This document shows positions 32,314-40,836 of a stretch of 64,000 nucleotides of DNA, in pieces. This DNA comes from Egibacter sp. Lineage in GTDB: Bacteria > Actinomycetota > Nitriliruptoria > Euzebyales > Egibacteraceae. The number at the start of each line of letters is the position of its first letter. Positions within the stretch are counted from its first letter, which is position 1. The DNA lies in assembly GCA_003553795.1 (NCBI GenBank), contig PWFH01000053.1, forward strand, positions 16,137 to 80,136, given 5' to 3'. The notes under the pieces are model-generated. The model did no database searches. It saw nothing but the letters and a program-made list of their open reading frames with translations, and was not told the DNA's origin. The position numbers and the translations under genes were made by a program.

Positions 32314-34794
32314 ATGGCCCCCCCGCCCCCCCGGCGCAAGCGCCGCCCTCGCGGCACGCCCTCGTCGCCGCCCCGGCGGTCGGCAAGGGCTTCGTCGCCG
32401 TCCCGGCGGTCGGCCACGGCCTCGTCGCCGCCCCGGCGGTCGGCCACGGCCTCGTCGGGTCGGCGCCGCTCGGGTCCGCCGCCGCGTCATCGGTCCGGCA
32501 CCCGCCGTCGGCCGCCGCGGCGCCGCTGGATGCGCCGGGCGCTCGGCCTCGTCCTCGTCCTGCCCGCGCTCCTGCTCGCCGGCGCGGGGGTGCTCGTCTT
32601 CAGCTACGCCTTCGCCTCGGTGCCGCTGCCCGAGGACCTCGACACCGGGCCGACCGTGGTCTACGACCGCGACGGCGGTGAGCTCGCCGAGCTCCAGCAG
32701 CAGGCCACCCGCAGCGACATCGTGCTCGGCGAGCTGCCTGACCACGTCGTCGACGCGGTGCTCGCCGCCGAGGACGCCGACTTCTACGAGCACCGGGGCG
32801 TGAGCGCGCTCAGCATCGTGCGGGCGGCCTACACCAACGTCACCCGCGGGGAGATCGCCCAGGGCGGCTCGACGATCAGCCAGCAGTACATCAAGAACCT
32901 CACCGGCGAGGCCGACGACACGATCCTGCGCAAGATCGACGAGGCCGCCCTCGCGGTGAAGCTCGAGCGCGAGTACGACAAGGACCGCATCCTCGAGCTC
33001 TACCTCAACTCCATCTACTTCGGCCGCGGCGCCTACGGCATCCAGGCCGCCGCCCAGGCGTACTTCGACGTCGACGCCGTCGACCTCGCCCCCGACGAGG
33101 CGGCGCTGCTCGCCGGGATCATCCCGGCCCCGAGCGTGCTCGACCCCCTCGACAACCCCGAGGGCGCCGAGCGCCGCTACCGCTACGCGGTCAACCGGCT
33201 CTTCGACGAGGGCTGGGTCTCGCCCGCCGAGGCCGGGGAGATGCGCGCGGCGATGCCCGATGTCGTGACCCCGAGCCGCCTCGTCAACCGCGACGCCCCG
33301 TTCTTCCTCGGGATGGTCGAGCGCGACCTCGAGCGGCTGCTCGGCGCCGAGCAGGTCTACCGCGGCCTCGAGGTCCACACGACCCTCGACCCGGGGATGC
33401 AGGAGGCCGCCGAGCGGCACTACGCCGAGGCCTTCGACGCCATCGACGTCCCCGAGGGCGCGACGCGGCCGACCGGGGCGATGGTCACCCTCGACCCCGA
33501 GACCGGCGCCGTGCGCGCGGTCATCGGCGGTCGCGACTACGCCGACGACCAGCTCAACCTCGCCACCGGGGGGCCCGAGGGCGTCGGCCGCAGTCCCGGG
33601 TCGACCTTCAAGGCCTTCGCCCTCGGCGCCTGGATCGAGCGCGGCTGGTCGCCGGAGAGCATCATCGACTCCCCCGCCGAGATCCTCTTCGCCGCCGACG
33701 AGACGGGGGCGTCGGAGGACTGGGAGCCGGCGAACTTCGGTCTCGCCGACCACGGGCCCTTGAGCCTGCGCGAGGCGACGTGGCGCTCCTCGAACACCGT
33801 CTACGCGCAGGTGGCGATGGAGGTCGGCTCGTCGGAGGTCCTCGACCTCGCGCGTCGCGCGGGCATCGACGCCGCGGGCAAGCTCGAGGCCAACCCCTCG
33901 CTCGTCCTCGGCACCGGCGACGTCACGCCCCTGGAGCTCGCGACGGCGTACAACACCTTCGCCGCCGGCGGCGTGCAGCGCCGGCCACGCACGGTCCTCG
34001 AGGTCAGCCGGGGCGAGGACGTCCTCTACACCGCGAGCATCCAGGGCCGGGAGGCCTTCAGCGAGCAGGTCGCCCACGGGGTCAGCGACGTCCTGCGCGG
34101 GGTCATCCAGGGTGGCACCGGCAGCGCCGCGGCGATCGGGCGGCCCGCCGCCGGCAAGACCGGCACCTCGCAGGGCTTCGGTGACGCGTGGTTCGCCGGC
34201 TACACCCCCGACCTCACGACGGTCGTGTGGATGGGCAACCGCGACGACAACGAGACGATCGTCGGCGAGCCCACCGGCGGGGACCTGCCCGCGCGGCTCT
34301 GGGGCGCCTACATGCGCGAGGCGCTCGAGGACGTGCCGCCGAGCGACTTCCCCGCCCCGCCCGGCGACCTCCTCGCCCACGACCTCGGCGAGATCGAGGT
34401 CGCCGAGGAGCCCCCGGAGTGCGCCGAGGGCGAGGAGCTCACCCACGCCGACCCCGAGGACCCCGACAGCGAGCTCATCTGCGTCGTCGTCGAGCCCACC
34501 GAGGAGCCCGTGCCCGAGTGCGCCGAGGGCGAGGAGCTCGCCCACGCCGATCCCGAGGACCCCGACAGCCCCCTCGTCTGCGTCGTCGTCGAGCCCACCG
34601 AGGAGGCGGAGCCCGAGCCCGAGCCGGAACCGGAGCCCGAGCCGGAACCGGAGCCTGAGCCGACACGGAGCCCGAGCCCCAGCCCGAGTCCCTCGCCCTC
34701 CGAGCCCGATCCTCCGTCGGAGGGCGGCGGTGACGGCGGTGGCGACGACGGCGGGGAGGAGTCCGGCGCGAGCGAGGCCTCCGCGGAGGGCTAG
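32314..34794 (+). CDS. Class A penicillin-binding protein (transglycosylase/transpeptidase)
   Basis: 826 residues. The cytoplasmic tail (1-70) is Arg/Ser/Pro-rich with three tandem 10-residue repeats. One membrane helix at about 72-93. The GT51 domain has the catalytic Glu in AAEDADFYEHRG and GGSTISQQYIKN. The transpeptidase has SPGSTFK, SSNTVY and KTGTS. The extracellular tail carries two 30-residue copies beginning ECAEGEEL, each with two Cys, then Glu-Pro and Ser-Pro repeats and an acidic Gly-rich end. It corresponds to mycobacterial PonA1 in position and tail type. ATG 32314 was chosen as the first codon with a plausible start; a longer upstream frame overlaps DUF5318. Confidence 0.94.
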   Translation: MAPPPPRRKRRPRGTPSSPPRRSARASSPSRRSATASSPPRRSATASSGRRRSGPPPRHRSGTRRRPPRRRWMRRALGLVLVLPALLLAGAGVLVFSYAFASVPLPEDLDTGPTVVYDRDGGELAELQQQATRSDIVLGELPDHVVDAVLAAEDADFYEHRGVSALSIVRAAYTNVTRGEIAQGGSTISQQYIKNLTGEADDTILRKIDEAALAVKLEREYDKDRILELYLNSIYFGRGAYGIQAAAQAYFDVDAVDLAPDEAALLAGIIPAPSVLDPLDNPEGAERRYRYAVNRLFDEGWVSPAEAGEMRAAMPDVVTPSRLVNRDAPFFLGMVERDLERLLGAEQVYRGLEVHTTLDPGMQEAAERHYAEAFDAIDVPEGATRPTGAMVTLDPETGAVRAVIGGRDYADDQLNLATGGPEGVGRSPGSTFKAFALGAWIERGWSPESIIDSPAEILFAADETGASEDWEPANFGLADHGPLSLREATWRSSNTVYAQVAMEVGSSEVLDLARRAGIDAAGKLEANPSLVLGTGDVTPLELATAYNTFAAGGVQRRPRTVLEVSRGEDVLYTASIQGREAFSEQVAHGVSDVLRGVIQGGTGSAAAIGRPAAGKTGTSQGFGDAWFAGYTPDLTTVVWMGNRDDNETIVGEPTGGDLPARLWGAYMREALEDVPPSDFPAPPGDLLAHDLGEIEVAEEPPECAEGEELTHADPEDPDSELICVVVEPTEEPVPECAEGEELAHADPEDPDSPLVCVVVEPTEEAEPEPEPEPEPEPEPEPEPTRSPSPSPSPSPSEPDPPSEGGGDGGGDDGGEESGASEASAEG
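32362..32451. repeat. Three tandem 30-bp repeats in PBP cytoplasmic tail
   Basis: Units start at 32362, 32392 and 32422, differing at a few bases; a fourth decays after 32452. They encode SSPPRRSARA, SSPSRRSATA and SSPPRRSATA. Ser/Thr flanked by Arg would suit protein-kinase phosphorylation. Confidence 0.85.
34417..34605. repeat. Duplicated 90-bp coding segment in PBP C-terminus
   Basis: Two near-identical 90-bp copies (34417-34506 and 34516-34605) offset by 99 bp. Each encodes a 30-residue unit beginning ECAEGEEL and ending VVVEPTEE, with two cysteines per unit. Confidence 0.85.
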
Positions 34795-34836
34795 CCGCGG
34801 CCGCCGGCGCCACGACGGACCCGCTGAGCGCGGGGT

Positions 34837-35580
34837 TCAGGACTCCGCGGGCGGCTCGTCGAGCTCGAGGCGCACGCGCTTGTTCGCCTTGCCCTTCGAC
34901 TCGGTCTTCGTCACGCGCACGCGGCCGACCTCGGCGGTCGAGGCGACGTGGGTGCCGCCGTCGGCCTGCTTGTCGAGCCCGACGATGTCGATGACCCGCA
35001 GCGGGTCGATGCTCGCGGGGATGAGGTTGGCCTTCGTGCGGATGAGCGCGGGGTCGGCGTCGGCGTCCTCGCGCCCGACGAAGGCCACGAGCACGTCGCG
35101 GGCGCGGGCGATCTCCTCATTGATGCGCCGCTCGACGCGCGCGCCGAGCTCGGTCGACATCGCGTCGAGCTCGAAGTCCAGCCGGCCCGACCCCGGTGCC
35201 ATGTTCCCGCCGGTCACCGCGACGCCGAAGTCCGCCCAGATCACCCCGCAGAGCACATGCAGCGCGGTGTGGGTGCGCATGAGGGCGAAGCGGCGCTGCC
35301 AGTCGAGCTCGCCGGCGACCTCCGCCCCCGGCTCGGGCAGCCCGTCGGGGGCCTCGAGGACGTGCCAGACCAGCGGGCCCTTCGCACGGACCTCGCGCAC
35401 CGCGGCGCGGCCACCGTGCCAGGCCAGCGTCCCCTCGTCGGGCGGCTGCCCGCCGCCTCCGGGGTAGAAGACGCTGCGGTCGAGCGCGACGGCGCCGGCG
35501 TCCTCGTCGAGGTCGACGACGCGGCCCTCGAAGGCGCGCAGGTAGGCGTCGGTGGCGTAGAGGCGGTCGGTGGGCTCCAT
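34837..35580 (-). CDS. Alanyl-tRNA editing protein, AlaX family
   Basis: 247 residues. It resembles the editing domain of alanyl-tRNA synthetase, removing Ser/Gly from mischarged tRNA-Ala. Start FYPGGGGQPPDEG, zinc ligands in RTHTALHVL (HxxxH) and the later GGTHVAST, where one ligand of the usual CxxxH pair may be replaced. Similar in size to AlaX-M. Convergent with the PBP gene (42 bp apart, with a weak CCCGC/GCGGG hairpin at 34820-34834). ATG at 35578-35580. Confidence 0.86.
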   Translation of the reverse strand: MEPTDRLYATDAYLRAFEGRVVDLDEDAGAVALDRSVFYPGGGGQPPDEGTLAWHGGRAAVREVRAKGPLVWHVLEAPDGLPEPGAEVAGELDWQRRFALMRTHTALHVLCGVIWADFGVAVTGGNMAPGSGRLDFELDAMSTELGARVERRINEEIARARDVLVAFVGREDADADPALIRTKANLIPASIDPLRVIDIVGLDKQADGGTHVASTAEVGRVRVTKTESKGKANKRVRLELDEPPAES

Positions 35581-35624
35581 GGTCAGCGCAGCGTAGCGGG
35601 ACTCCGGGGCCGGGACGACGGCGC

Positions 35625-36668
35625 TCAGCGGGCGCGCAGCAGCGCGGCGTAGAGCGTGAGCCCCGGGCCGAAGGCCAGGGCGACGACGTGCTCGCCGGGC
35701 TCGACGCGCTGCTCGGCGCGCAGCCGCTCGAGGATGAGCAGGACCGTGGCCGAGGAGCAGTTGCCGTGCGCGGCGAGCACCGCCCGGCTGTCGGCGAGGG
35801 CCTCGTCGGGCAGGCCGAGGCGCTCGGCGACGACGTCGACGATGCGCGGCCCGCCGGGGTGCACCGCCCACGCGCCGACGTCCTCGCGCCGCAGCCCGTG
35901 GCGGGCGAGGAGCTCGACGACGGTGTCGGCGACGTGCTCGCGCAGCACGAGGGGCACCCGGGGCGAGAGCCGCATGCGGAAGCCGAGGTCGGTGACGTCC
36001 CAGCTCATGAGGTCGGCGCGGCTCGTGTCGGTGCGCGCGGCGAGGTCGACGACCTCGAAGCCCGCGGCGGCCTCGCCCGGGTCGACGACCACCGCCGCGG
36101 CGGCGTCGGCGAAGAGCGAGTGGGCGACCATCTGCTCGACGTCGTCGGTCGGCGGCTGGATGTGCAGGCTCGTGAGCTCGACCGACAGCAGCGCGACGCG
36201 GTGGTCGCGGGCGGTCGCGGCGTCGGCGGCGGTCGCGAGCGCCGGCAGCGCGGCGTAGCAGCCCATGTGGCCGATGTGCAGGCGCTGGGCGTCGGGGCGG
36301 AACCCGAGGTCGCGGGCGAGGAGCACGTCGAGGCCGGGGGTGGCGTAGCCGGTGCAGCTCACGACGACGAGCTCGTCGACCTCGGAGGGGTCGGTGCCGG
36401 CGTCGGCGAGCGCCGAGGACAGCGCGTCCTTGCCCAGCGGCATCGCCTCGGCGAGGAAGCGGCGCATGCGCTCGCCCGTCGACCAGGCCGAGAGGTCCTC
36501 GACGCGCGGGTCGACGACGCCGTGGCGCGTGGTCACCCCCGAGCGCTCCCACGCCCGACGCGCGAGGCGGCTGTCGCCGTAGAAGTCGGCGAAGAAGTCG
36601 CGGTAGAGCGCGTCCTGGTCCATCTGCGGCGGCAGGGCGGAGCCTGCGCCTGACAGCGTCGCGGTCAC
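35625..36668 (-). CDS. Type III polyketide synthase (chalcone synthase-like)
   Basis: 347 residues. The catalytic triad is visible: Cys in HMGCYAALPAL, His in AVHPGGPRIVD, Asn in AHGNCSSATV. Bacterial type III synthases extend a fatty acyl or other starter with malonyl-CoA to resorcinols, pyrones or naphthols; the product is not readable here. GTG start at 36666-36668 overlaps the methyltransferase stop (GTGA), so the two are coupled and probably act in sequence. Confidence 0.92.
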   Translation of the reverse strand: MTATLSGAGSALPPQMDQDALYRDFFADFYGDSRLARRAWERSGVTTRHGVVDPRVEDLSAWSTGERMRRFLAEAMPLGKDALSSALADAGTDPSEVDELVVVSCTGYATPGLDVLLARDLGFRPDAQRLHIGHMGCYAALPALATAADAATARDHRVALLSVELTSLHIQPPTDDVEQMVAHSLFADAAAAVVVDPGEAAAGFEVVDLAARTDTSRADLMSWDVTDLGFRMRLSPRVPLVLREHVADTVVELLARHGLRREDVGAWAVHPGGPRIVDVVAERLGLPDEALADSRAVLAAHGNCSSATVLLILERLRAEQRVEPGEHVVALAFGPGLTLYAALLRAR

Positions 36669-37408
36669 GGGTCCCCCGATGCGTCGTCGGAGTCGGCTGA
36701 CCCCTCCCGCCGAAACCCTATCCCCTGGTAGAGGGTGAGCGCCGTCATCGCCGGCAGCAGCCGCACGAGCCGGCGACGGTCGAGCAGGAAGCGCAGGTAG
36801 TCGCCGGGGTGCACCCGCAGCCCGCGGGTGCGCAGGCTCACCCCGCAGGCGTCGAAGCGCGCGCGCAGGCGCTCGGGGGCCACGAACAGCGCGGGGTCGT
36901 GGATGCGCGGCGGCGGGCCGCCGGGCAGGCGCTCCTGGAGGTAGCCGACGACGAGCCGCGACAGCGGGTTGTCGGCGATCGTGTCGACGAGCAGGGTGCC
37001 GTAGGGCTTGAGGATCCGCGCGGTCTCGGCCACCGCGGCGTCGAGGTCGCCGACGTGCTCGAAGATCTCCCCGGCGACGACGACGTCGGCGACGGCGTCG
37101 GGCAGGGGAAGGGCGGTGACGTCGCCCCGCACGACGGTGAGCCCCGCGGCGCGCGCATGGTGCAGGGCGCTCTCGGAGAGGTCGACGCCGACGTGGCGGT
37201 AGCCGCCGGTGTAGGGCGCGAGCAGCCCTCCGCCGCAGGCGAGGTCGACGAGCAGCGCGTCGGGGCCGTCCGGCCTTGGGATGAGCTGCCCGCGCGCCCA
37301 GGCCAGCCAGTGCAGCGCCGCGAAGGCGCCCTCGGCGCGCCACCACTCGGCGGCGAGGTCGTCGTACTGGGCGAGGTCGTTGCGCGGCCGGCGCGGTGCG
37401 GTGCTCAC
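36665..37408 (-). CDS. UbiG-type SAM-dependent methyltransferase
   Basis: 247 residues. SAM-binding motif VDLACGGGLLAP, then VGVDLSESALHHARA and GEIFEHVGDL. The pattern DLAQYDDLAAEWW at the start and the long C-terminal cap resemble UbiG/Coq3 O-methyltransferases for polyprenyl phenols. Coupled to the downstream type III polyketide synthase, it probably methylates that product. GTG start at 37406-37408. Confidence 0.86.
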   Translation of the reverse strand: MSTAPRRPRNDLAQYDDLAAEWWRAEGAFAALHWLAWARGQLIPRPDGPDALLVDLACGGGLLAPYTGGYRHVGVDLSESALHHARAAGLTVVRGDVTALPLPDAVADVVVAGEIFEHVGDLDAAVAETARILKPYGTLLVDTIADNPLSRLVVGYLQERLPGGPPPRIHDPALFVAPERLRARFDACGVSLRTRGLRVHPGDYLRFLLDRRRLVRLLPAMTALTLYQGIGFRREGSADSDDASGDP

Positions 37409-37492
37409 GGGCGCGAGCCTAGAGCCCCCGCGGCCTCTCGGCGTATGCTCACCGCCACACCGGTGGTCGACGGGAGTCGAGGGGAGCCGACC

Positions 37493-38278
37493 GTGGAGGA
37501 CGCGGTGCTGCGCTGGCAGCGCCTGCTCGGGGCCTGGGCCCTGCCCGCCGGGCTGCGCGAGGCCGCGCCCGAGGACCCCTACCGCCTGCCCGCCGGGCTG
37601 CTCGCCGAGCAGCCCCGCAGCGTCGGCGACCCCACGGGGCGTCCCGTCGAGGCGCACCTGCCCGACGGCGGCACGCTCCTCGACGTCGGCTGCGGCCCCG
37701 GCGCGCGTGCGGCGCTGCACGCCCCCCGAGCGCGCGTCATCGGCGTGGAGCCGCGCGCCGAGCTCGCCGCCGCCGCGCGGCAGGCCGGCCTCGAGGTCAT
37801 CGAGGAGCCCTGGCCCGACGCCGGAGCCCGGGCGCCGGTCGCCGACGTCGTGCTCTGCACCCACGTCCTCTACGACGTCGCCGACCTCGTGCCGTTCGTC
37901 GCCGCGCTCACCACCCACGCCCGCGAGGCCGTCGTCGTCGAGCTCGGCGCGGTGCATCCCTGGGCGCGGCTCGCCCCGCTCTTCGCGCGCTTCCACGACC
38001 TTGCGCTGCCCGAGGGGCCGACCTCCGACGATGCCGTCGAGGCGATCGTCGACGGGCTCGGCGTCGCGGTGGCCCAGGAGCGCTGGCAGCACCCGGGCAA
38101 CCGCTACCCCGACCTCGCCACGCTCGTCGCCCACCGCCGCCGCCAGCTCTGCCTGCCCGCCTCCCGCGACGACGAGGTCGCCGAGGCCCTCGAGGGCAGC
38201 TACGAGGTCGCCGCCGACGGGACGGTCACCCTCGAGCCCCGCGAGGTCGTCACGCTGCGCTGGCCGGGGGCGGCGTGA
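37493..38278 (+). CDS. SAM-dependent methyltransferase
   Basis: 261 residues from GTG 37493 with GGGGAG about six bases upstream; an ATG at 37445 lies inside a good -10 box (TATGCT 37444-37449) and is unlikely. Class I fold with LLDVGCGPGARAALHA, VIGVEPRAELAAAAR and VVLCTHVLYDV. Substrate unknown. Divergent from the UbiG-type gene. The stop overlaps the next gene by four bases. Confidence 0.8.
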   Translation: MEDAVLRWQRLLGAWALPAGLREAAPEDPYRLPAGLLAEQPRSVGDPTGRPVEAHLPDGGTLLDVGCGPGARAALHAPRARVIGVEPRAELAAAARQAGLEVIEEPWPDAGARAPVADVVLCTHVLYDVADLVPFVAALTTHAREAVVVELGAVHPWARLAPLFARFHDLALPEGPTSDDAVEAIVDGLGVAVAQERWQHPGNRYPDLATLVAHRRRQLCLPASRDDEVAEALEGSYEVAADGTVTLEPREVVTLRWPGAA

Positions 38279-38832
38279 GCGAGGAGGAGCTGCGACGCCT
38301 CCTCGACGAGGAGCGCGCCGGGCAGGCCGCCCGCGACCGCGCCCGATCCCGCCGGCTGCGCGAGCAGGCCGCCGAGGAGGGCACCCTCGCCGGTGCGCTG
38401 CGCCGCCTCGCCGACCGGCGCCTGCCCGTCGGGGTCCACACCGCCGCGGGCGCGCTGCACCAGGGCGTGCTCGTCGGCGTCGGAGCGGACTACTGCGCCC
38501 TGCGCGCCGCCGGGGGCCGGCCGCGCTACCTCGCGCTCGCCGCGATCGCCTCGGTGCGCCCGGCCGTGGAGGCCGCCGCGGTGACCGCCGAGGGCGCCGG
38601 CGACCCCGACGGTGGGGACCGCCTGGCGCCCACGCTCGCCGAGATGCTCGGCCGCCTCGCCCCGGAGCGCCCCGAGGTCACCCTGCGCACCGGCACCGAC
38701 CCCGACGCGCTGCACGGGGTGCTGCGCAGCGTCGGCGTCGACGTCTGCGAGGTCGACCTCGTCGGGCTGCCGGGCCGCGCGCTCGTGAGCCTCGCGGCGG
38801 TCAGCGAGATCATCGTCGATGCGCGCGCCTGA
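38275..38832 (+). CDS. Unknown actinobacterial protein, small-barrel-like core
   Basis: 185 residues. A charged helix rich in Arg/Glu (1-35) precedes a beta-rich core, LPVGVHTAAGALHQGVLVGVGADYCALRAAGG, whose alternating strands look like an Sm- or SH3-like small barrel. A second beta segment ends the protein. I do not recognise a named family. GTG start overlaps the methyltransferase gene by four bases. Confidence 0.65.
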   Translation: MSEEELRRLLDEERAGQAARDRARSRRLREQAAEEGTLAGALRRLADRRLPVGVHTAAGALHQGVLVGVGADYCALRAAGGRPRYLALAAIASVRPAVEAAAVTAEGAGDPDGGDRLAPTLAEMLGRLAPERPEVTLRTGTDPDALHGVLRSVGVDVCEVDLVGLPGRALVSLAAVSEIIVDARA

Positions 38833-38859
38833 GCGCGCCCCTACCGGGAGGTCCGAGGC

Positions 38860-39564
38860 ATGACCGGGGAGCCGAGCACCGAGCGCGAGCGGAGCGCCGA
38901 GCGCCGTCCCGTGCTGCTCGAGGAGGGCGACGTCGACGCGGCGGCGGGGGTCATCGCCCGCGCCTTCCGCGACGACGCGCTCACGAAGGCCATCATCCCC
39001 GACACCGAGCGTCGCCTCGCCTACGCCGAGGTCATCGGACGTCGCTACGTCCGCGAGGCCCTGCCCTACGGCCACGCCTTCGGGGTGCGCGAGCGCGGCG
39101 CGCTCGTGGGGATCGCGCTGTGGCACCCGCCCGGCGTCGAGCCCACCTCGGTCACCGCGCTGCTCGGCATGCTGCCGTCGCTGGCGCGCATGGCGCCGAC
39201 GGTCGCGGGCATGGGCCCGCGGCTCGCCGCGCGGCTGCTGCGCTCGCCCTCGGTCCCCCTCGAGCTCGGGCTGCGCCGGCGCAAGGCCGTCGCCGAGGCC
39301 AGCGCCGGGGCGGCCTGGTACCTCGCCTACCTCGCCACCGACCCGGCCGCGCAGGGGCGCGGCGTGGGCCGCGCGCTGCTCACCGCGATGCTCGACCGCT
39401 GCGACGCCGCCGGGCAGGCGGCATGGCTCGAGACCACCGACCCGGTCAATCCCCCGCTCTACGAGCGCTTCGGCTTCGCCACCGTCGCGCGACTCGACGG
39501 CGGGGCGCTCCTGCCGGGATTCTGGGTCATGCGGCGCGAGCCACAGGACCCGTCGACGCGGTGA
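38860..39564 (+). CDS. GNAT family N-acetyltransferase
   Basis: 234 residues. The acetyl-CoA-binding motif A is clear: YLAYLATDPAAQGRGVGRALL, followed by AAWLETTDPVNPPLYERFGF. It is preceded by a long helical insertion (about 95-140). This layout is common among actinobacterial GNATs of unknown substrate. ATG start at 38860. Convergent with the small HTH gene, separated by a hairpin. Confidence 0.85.
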   Translation: MTGEPSTERERSAERRPVLLEEGDVDAAAGVIARAFRDDALTKAIIPDTERRLAYAEVIGRRYVREALPYGHAFGVRERGALVGIALWHPPGVEPTSVTALLGMLPSLARMAPTVAGMGPRLAARLLRSPSVPLELGLRRRKAVAEASAGAAWYLAYLATDPAAQGRGVGRALLTAMLDRCDAAGQAAWLETTDPVNPPLYERFGFATVARLDGGALLPGFWVMRREPQDPSTR

Positions 39565-39599
39565 TGCCGCGCCGTCGGGCCTCCGGGCCGTGCTGCCCG

Positions 39600-39619
39600 A
39601 CGCCGGCGACAACCGGCGT
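39600..39619. terminator. Terminator hairpin between GNAT and HTH genes
   Basis: ACGCCGG (39600-39606), loop CGACAA, CCGGCGT (39613-39619): a 7-bp perfect stem between two converging genes. Confidence 0.5.
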
Positions 39620-39639
39620 GCGGGCGCGCTCGGGGCCGC

Positions 39640-39876
39640 TCAGCCCTCGTCGCTGCGCTGGGCCGGCTCCGGGTAGAGGTGCCCGAGGGAGCCGGGCTCG
39701 ACGCGGCTGGCCTCGATGAAGGCCTCGACGTCGCCCTCCCTGAGCCGGATGACGCGGCCGAACTTGTAGGCCGGCAGCTGCCCCTCGTCGATGAGGCGGT
39801 ACAGCGTGCGGGAGGTGATGCCGAGCCGACGCGCGGCCTCTGCGGTGCTGAGCCAGATGATCTCTTGCTCTGCCAT
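39640..39876 (-). CDS. Excisionase/MerR-type helix-turn-helix protein
   Basis: 78 residues. HTH_17-type domain WLSTAEAARRLGITSRTLYRLIDEG, then LPAYKFGRVIRLREGDVEAFI. No phage gene is nearby, so despite the family name it is probably a chromosomal DNA-binding regulator of the kind widespread in Actinomycetota. ATG at 39874-39876. It is divergent from the Tad locus, with a TTGTC/GACAA inverted repeat in between. Confidence 0.85.
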   Translation of the reverse strand: MAEQEIIWLSTAEAARRLGITSRTLYRLIDEGQLPAYKFGRVIRLREGDVEAFIEASRVEPGSLGHLYPEPAQRSDEG

Positions 39877-39897
39877 AGGACATCAGCATACATCGTG

Positions 39898-39936
39898 TCG
39901 TCCACAGTGCCGAGGATTCCCGCTTGTCGTGGACAA
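39898..39936. promoter_or_regulatory. DnaA-box-like site and inverted repeat between HTH gene and Tad locus
   Basis: TCGTCCACA (39898-39906) is identical to the box at 3975-3983. TTGTC-GTG-GACAA (39924-39936) is a perfect inverted repeat and its right half also resembles a DnaA box (TTGTCCACG on the minus strand). Both lie upstream of the two divergent genes and could bind DnaA or the HTH protein. Confidence 0.45.
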
Positions 39937-40137
39937 CCGTCCCGGCTACCGTCAGCGCCTCGCAGGTGACGGGGGACGCGGGGGCGGACGCTGGCGACGA
40001 TCGATCGCACGACGGGCGCCGCTGCGGGCGGCGAGACGACCGCGCGCGGCGGTGATGCGGCACGGCCGCTGCGGCGGCGACGGAGGCTGCCCGGCAGCCG
40101 CGCGGTCGTCGGCGGCTTCCTCGTCGCCGCGGCCGCG

Positions 40138-40836
40138 GTGGCCGTCTTCGCCGCCTATCTCGACGCCGCCGGCGGGCCCGACCGCGCGTGGGTCGTGGCC
40201 TCCGGCGAGATCGCCGTCGGCGAGCCCCTCGAGCTCTCCGACCTCGCCGTCGCGGCGGTCGACCTGCCGCCCGAGCTCGCCGGCCGCGCCTTCGACGACC
40301 CCGAGGCGCTCGTCGGCGCCGTCGCGCTCGCCCCGCTGTCGCGCTACGACCTCGTGCTCGCGAGCCACGTCGCCGAGGGGCGCGGGGCGGTCGACCACGA
40401 GGAGCTCTCCTTCGCCATCGACGCCTCCCGCGCGGTCGGCGGGACGCTGCGCCGCGGCGACCGCGTCGACGTCGTCGCCGCCTACCGCGACGGCGACGGG
40501 CTCGCCGAGGTCATCGCCACCGACGTCGAGGTGCTCGACGCCGGCGAGGCCGACACGACGATCGGCACCGCCGGCGACCTCACGCTCACCGTCGGCGTCG
40601 CCGACCGCGCGGCGGTGCTCGCGGTCGCCCACGCGGTGAGCAACGCCGAGCTCCTCCTGGTGCGCACGACCGGGCGCGAGCCCGACGAGGCCGCGCCGAC
40701 GCGCTTCCGTCCCGACCTCGACGAGGATCCGGCGGGCGCCGCCGGTCAGGACGGCACCGCCCCCGGGGCCGGGGAGGACGGCGCCGCCGACGAGGACGAC
40801 GCCGAGGCGTCCGACCCCGGGGAGCCGGCCGGCTGA
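40138..40836 (+). CDS. CpaB-like SAF-domain protein of the Tad pilus
   Basis: 232 residues from the first canonical start (GTG 40138). It has a SAF domain (about 18-85, WVVASGEIAVGEPLELSDLA) like CpaB/RcpC, which in Tad systems sits in the envelope. An acidic C-terminal tail follows. The frame is open upstream to 39970 and encodes basic residues plus the first half of the membrane helix (GGFLVAAAAV), so the true start is probably earlier. CTG at 39991 is a candidate, with no ATG/GTG/TTG available. Overlaps the next gene by one base. Confidence 0.78.
   Translation: MAVFAAYLDAAGGPDRAWVVASGEIAVGEPLELSDLAVAAVDLPPELAGRAFDDPEALVGAVALAPLSRYDLVLASHVAEGRGAVDHEELSFAIDASRAVGGTLRRGDRVDVVAAYRDGDGLAEVIATDVEVLDAGEADTTIGTAGDLTLTVGVADRAAVLAVAHAVSNAELLLVRTTGREPDEAAPTRFRPDLDEDPAGAAGQDGTAPGAGEDGAADEDDAEASDPGEPAG

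Noticed and set aside
32362..32451. Short regularly spaced repeats that could suggest a CRISPR array
   Set aside because: The 30-bp units are directly tandem with no spacers and lie in frame within the PBP gene.
39640..39876. Small excisionase-like gene as a mark of a prophage or integrated element
   Set aside because: No integrase, phage gene, tRNA attachment site or compositional break nearby. Such HTH proteins are common chromosomal regulators.
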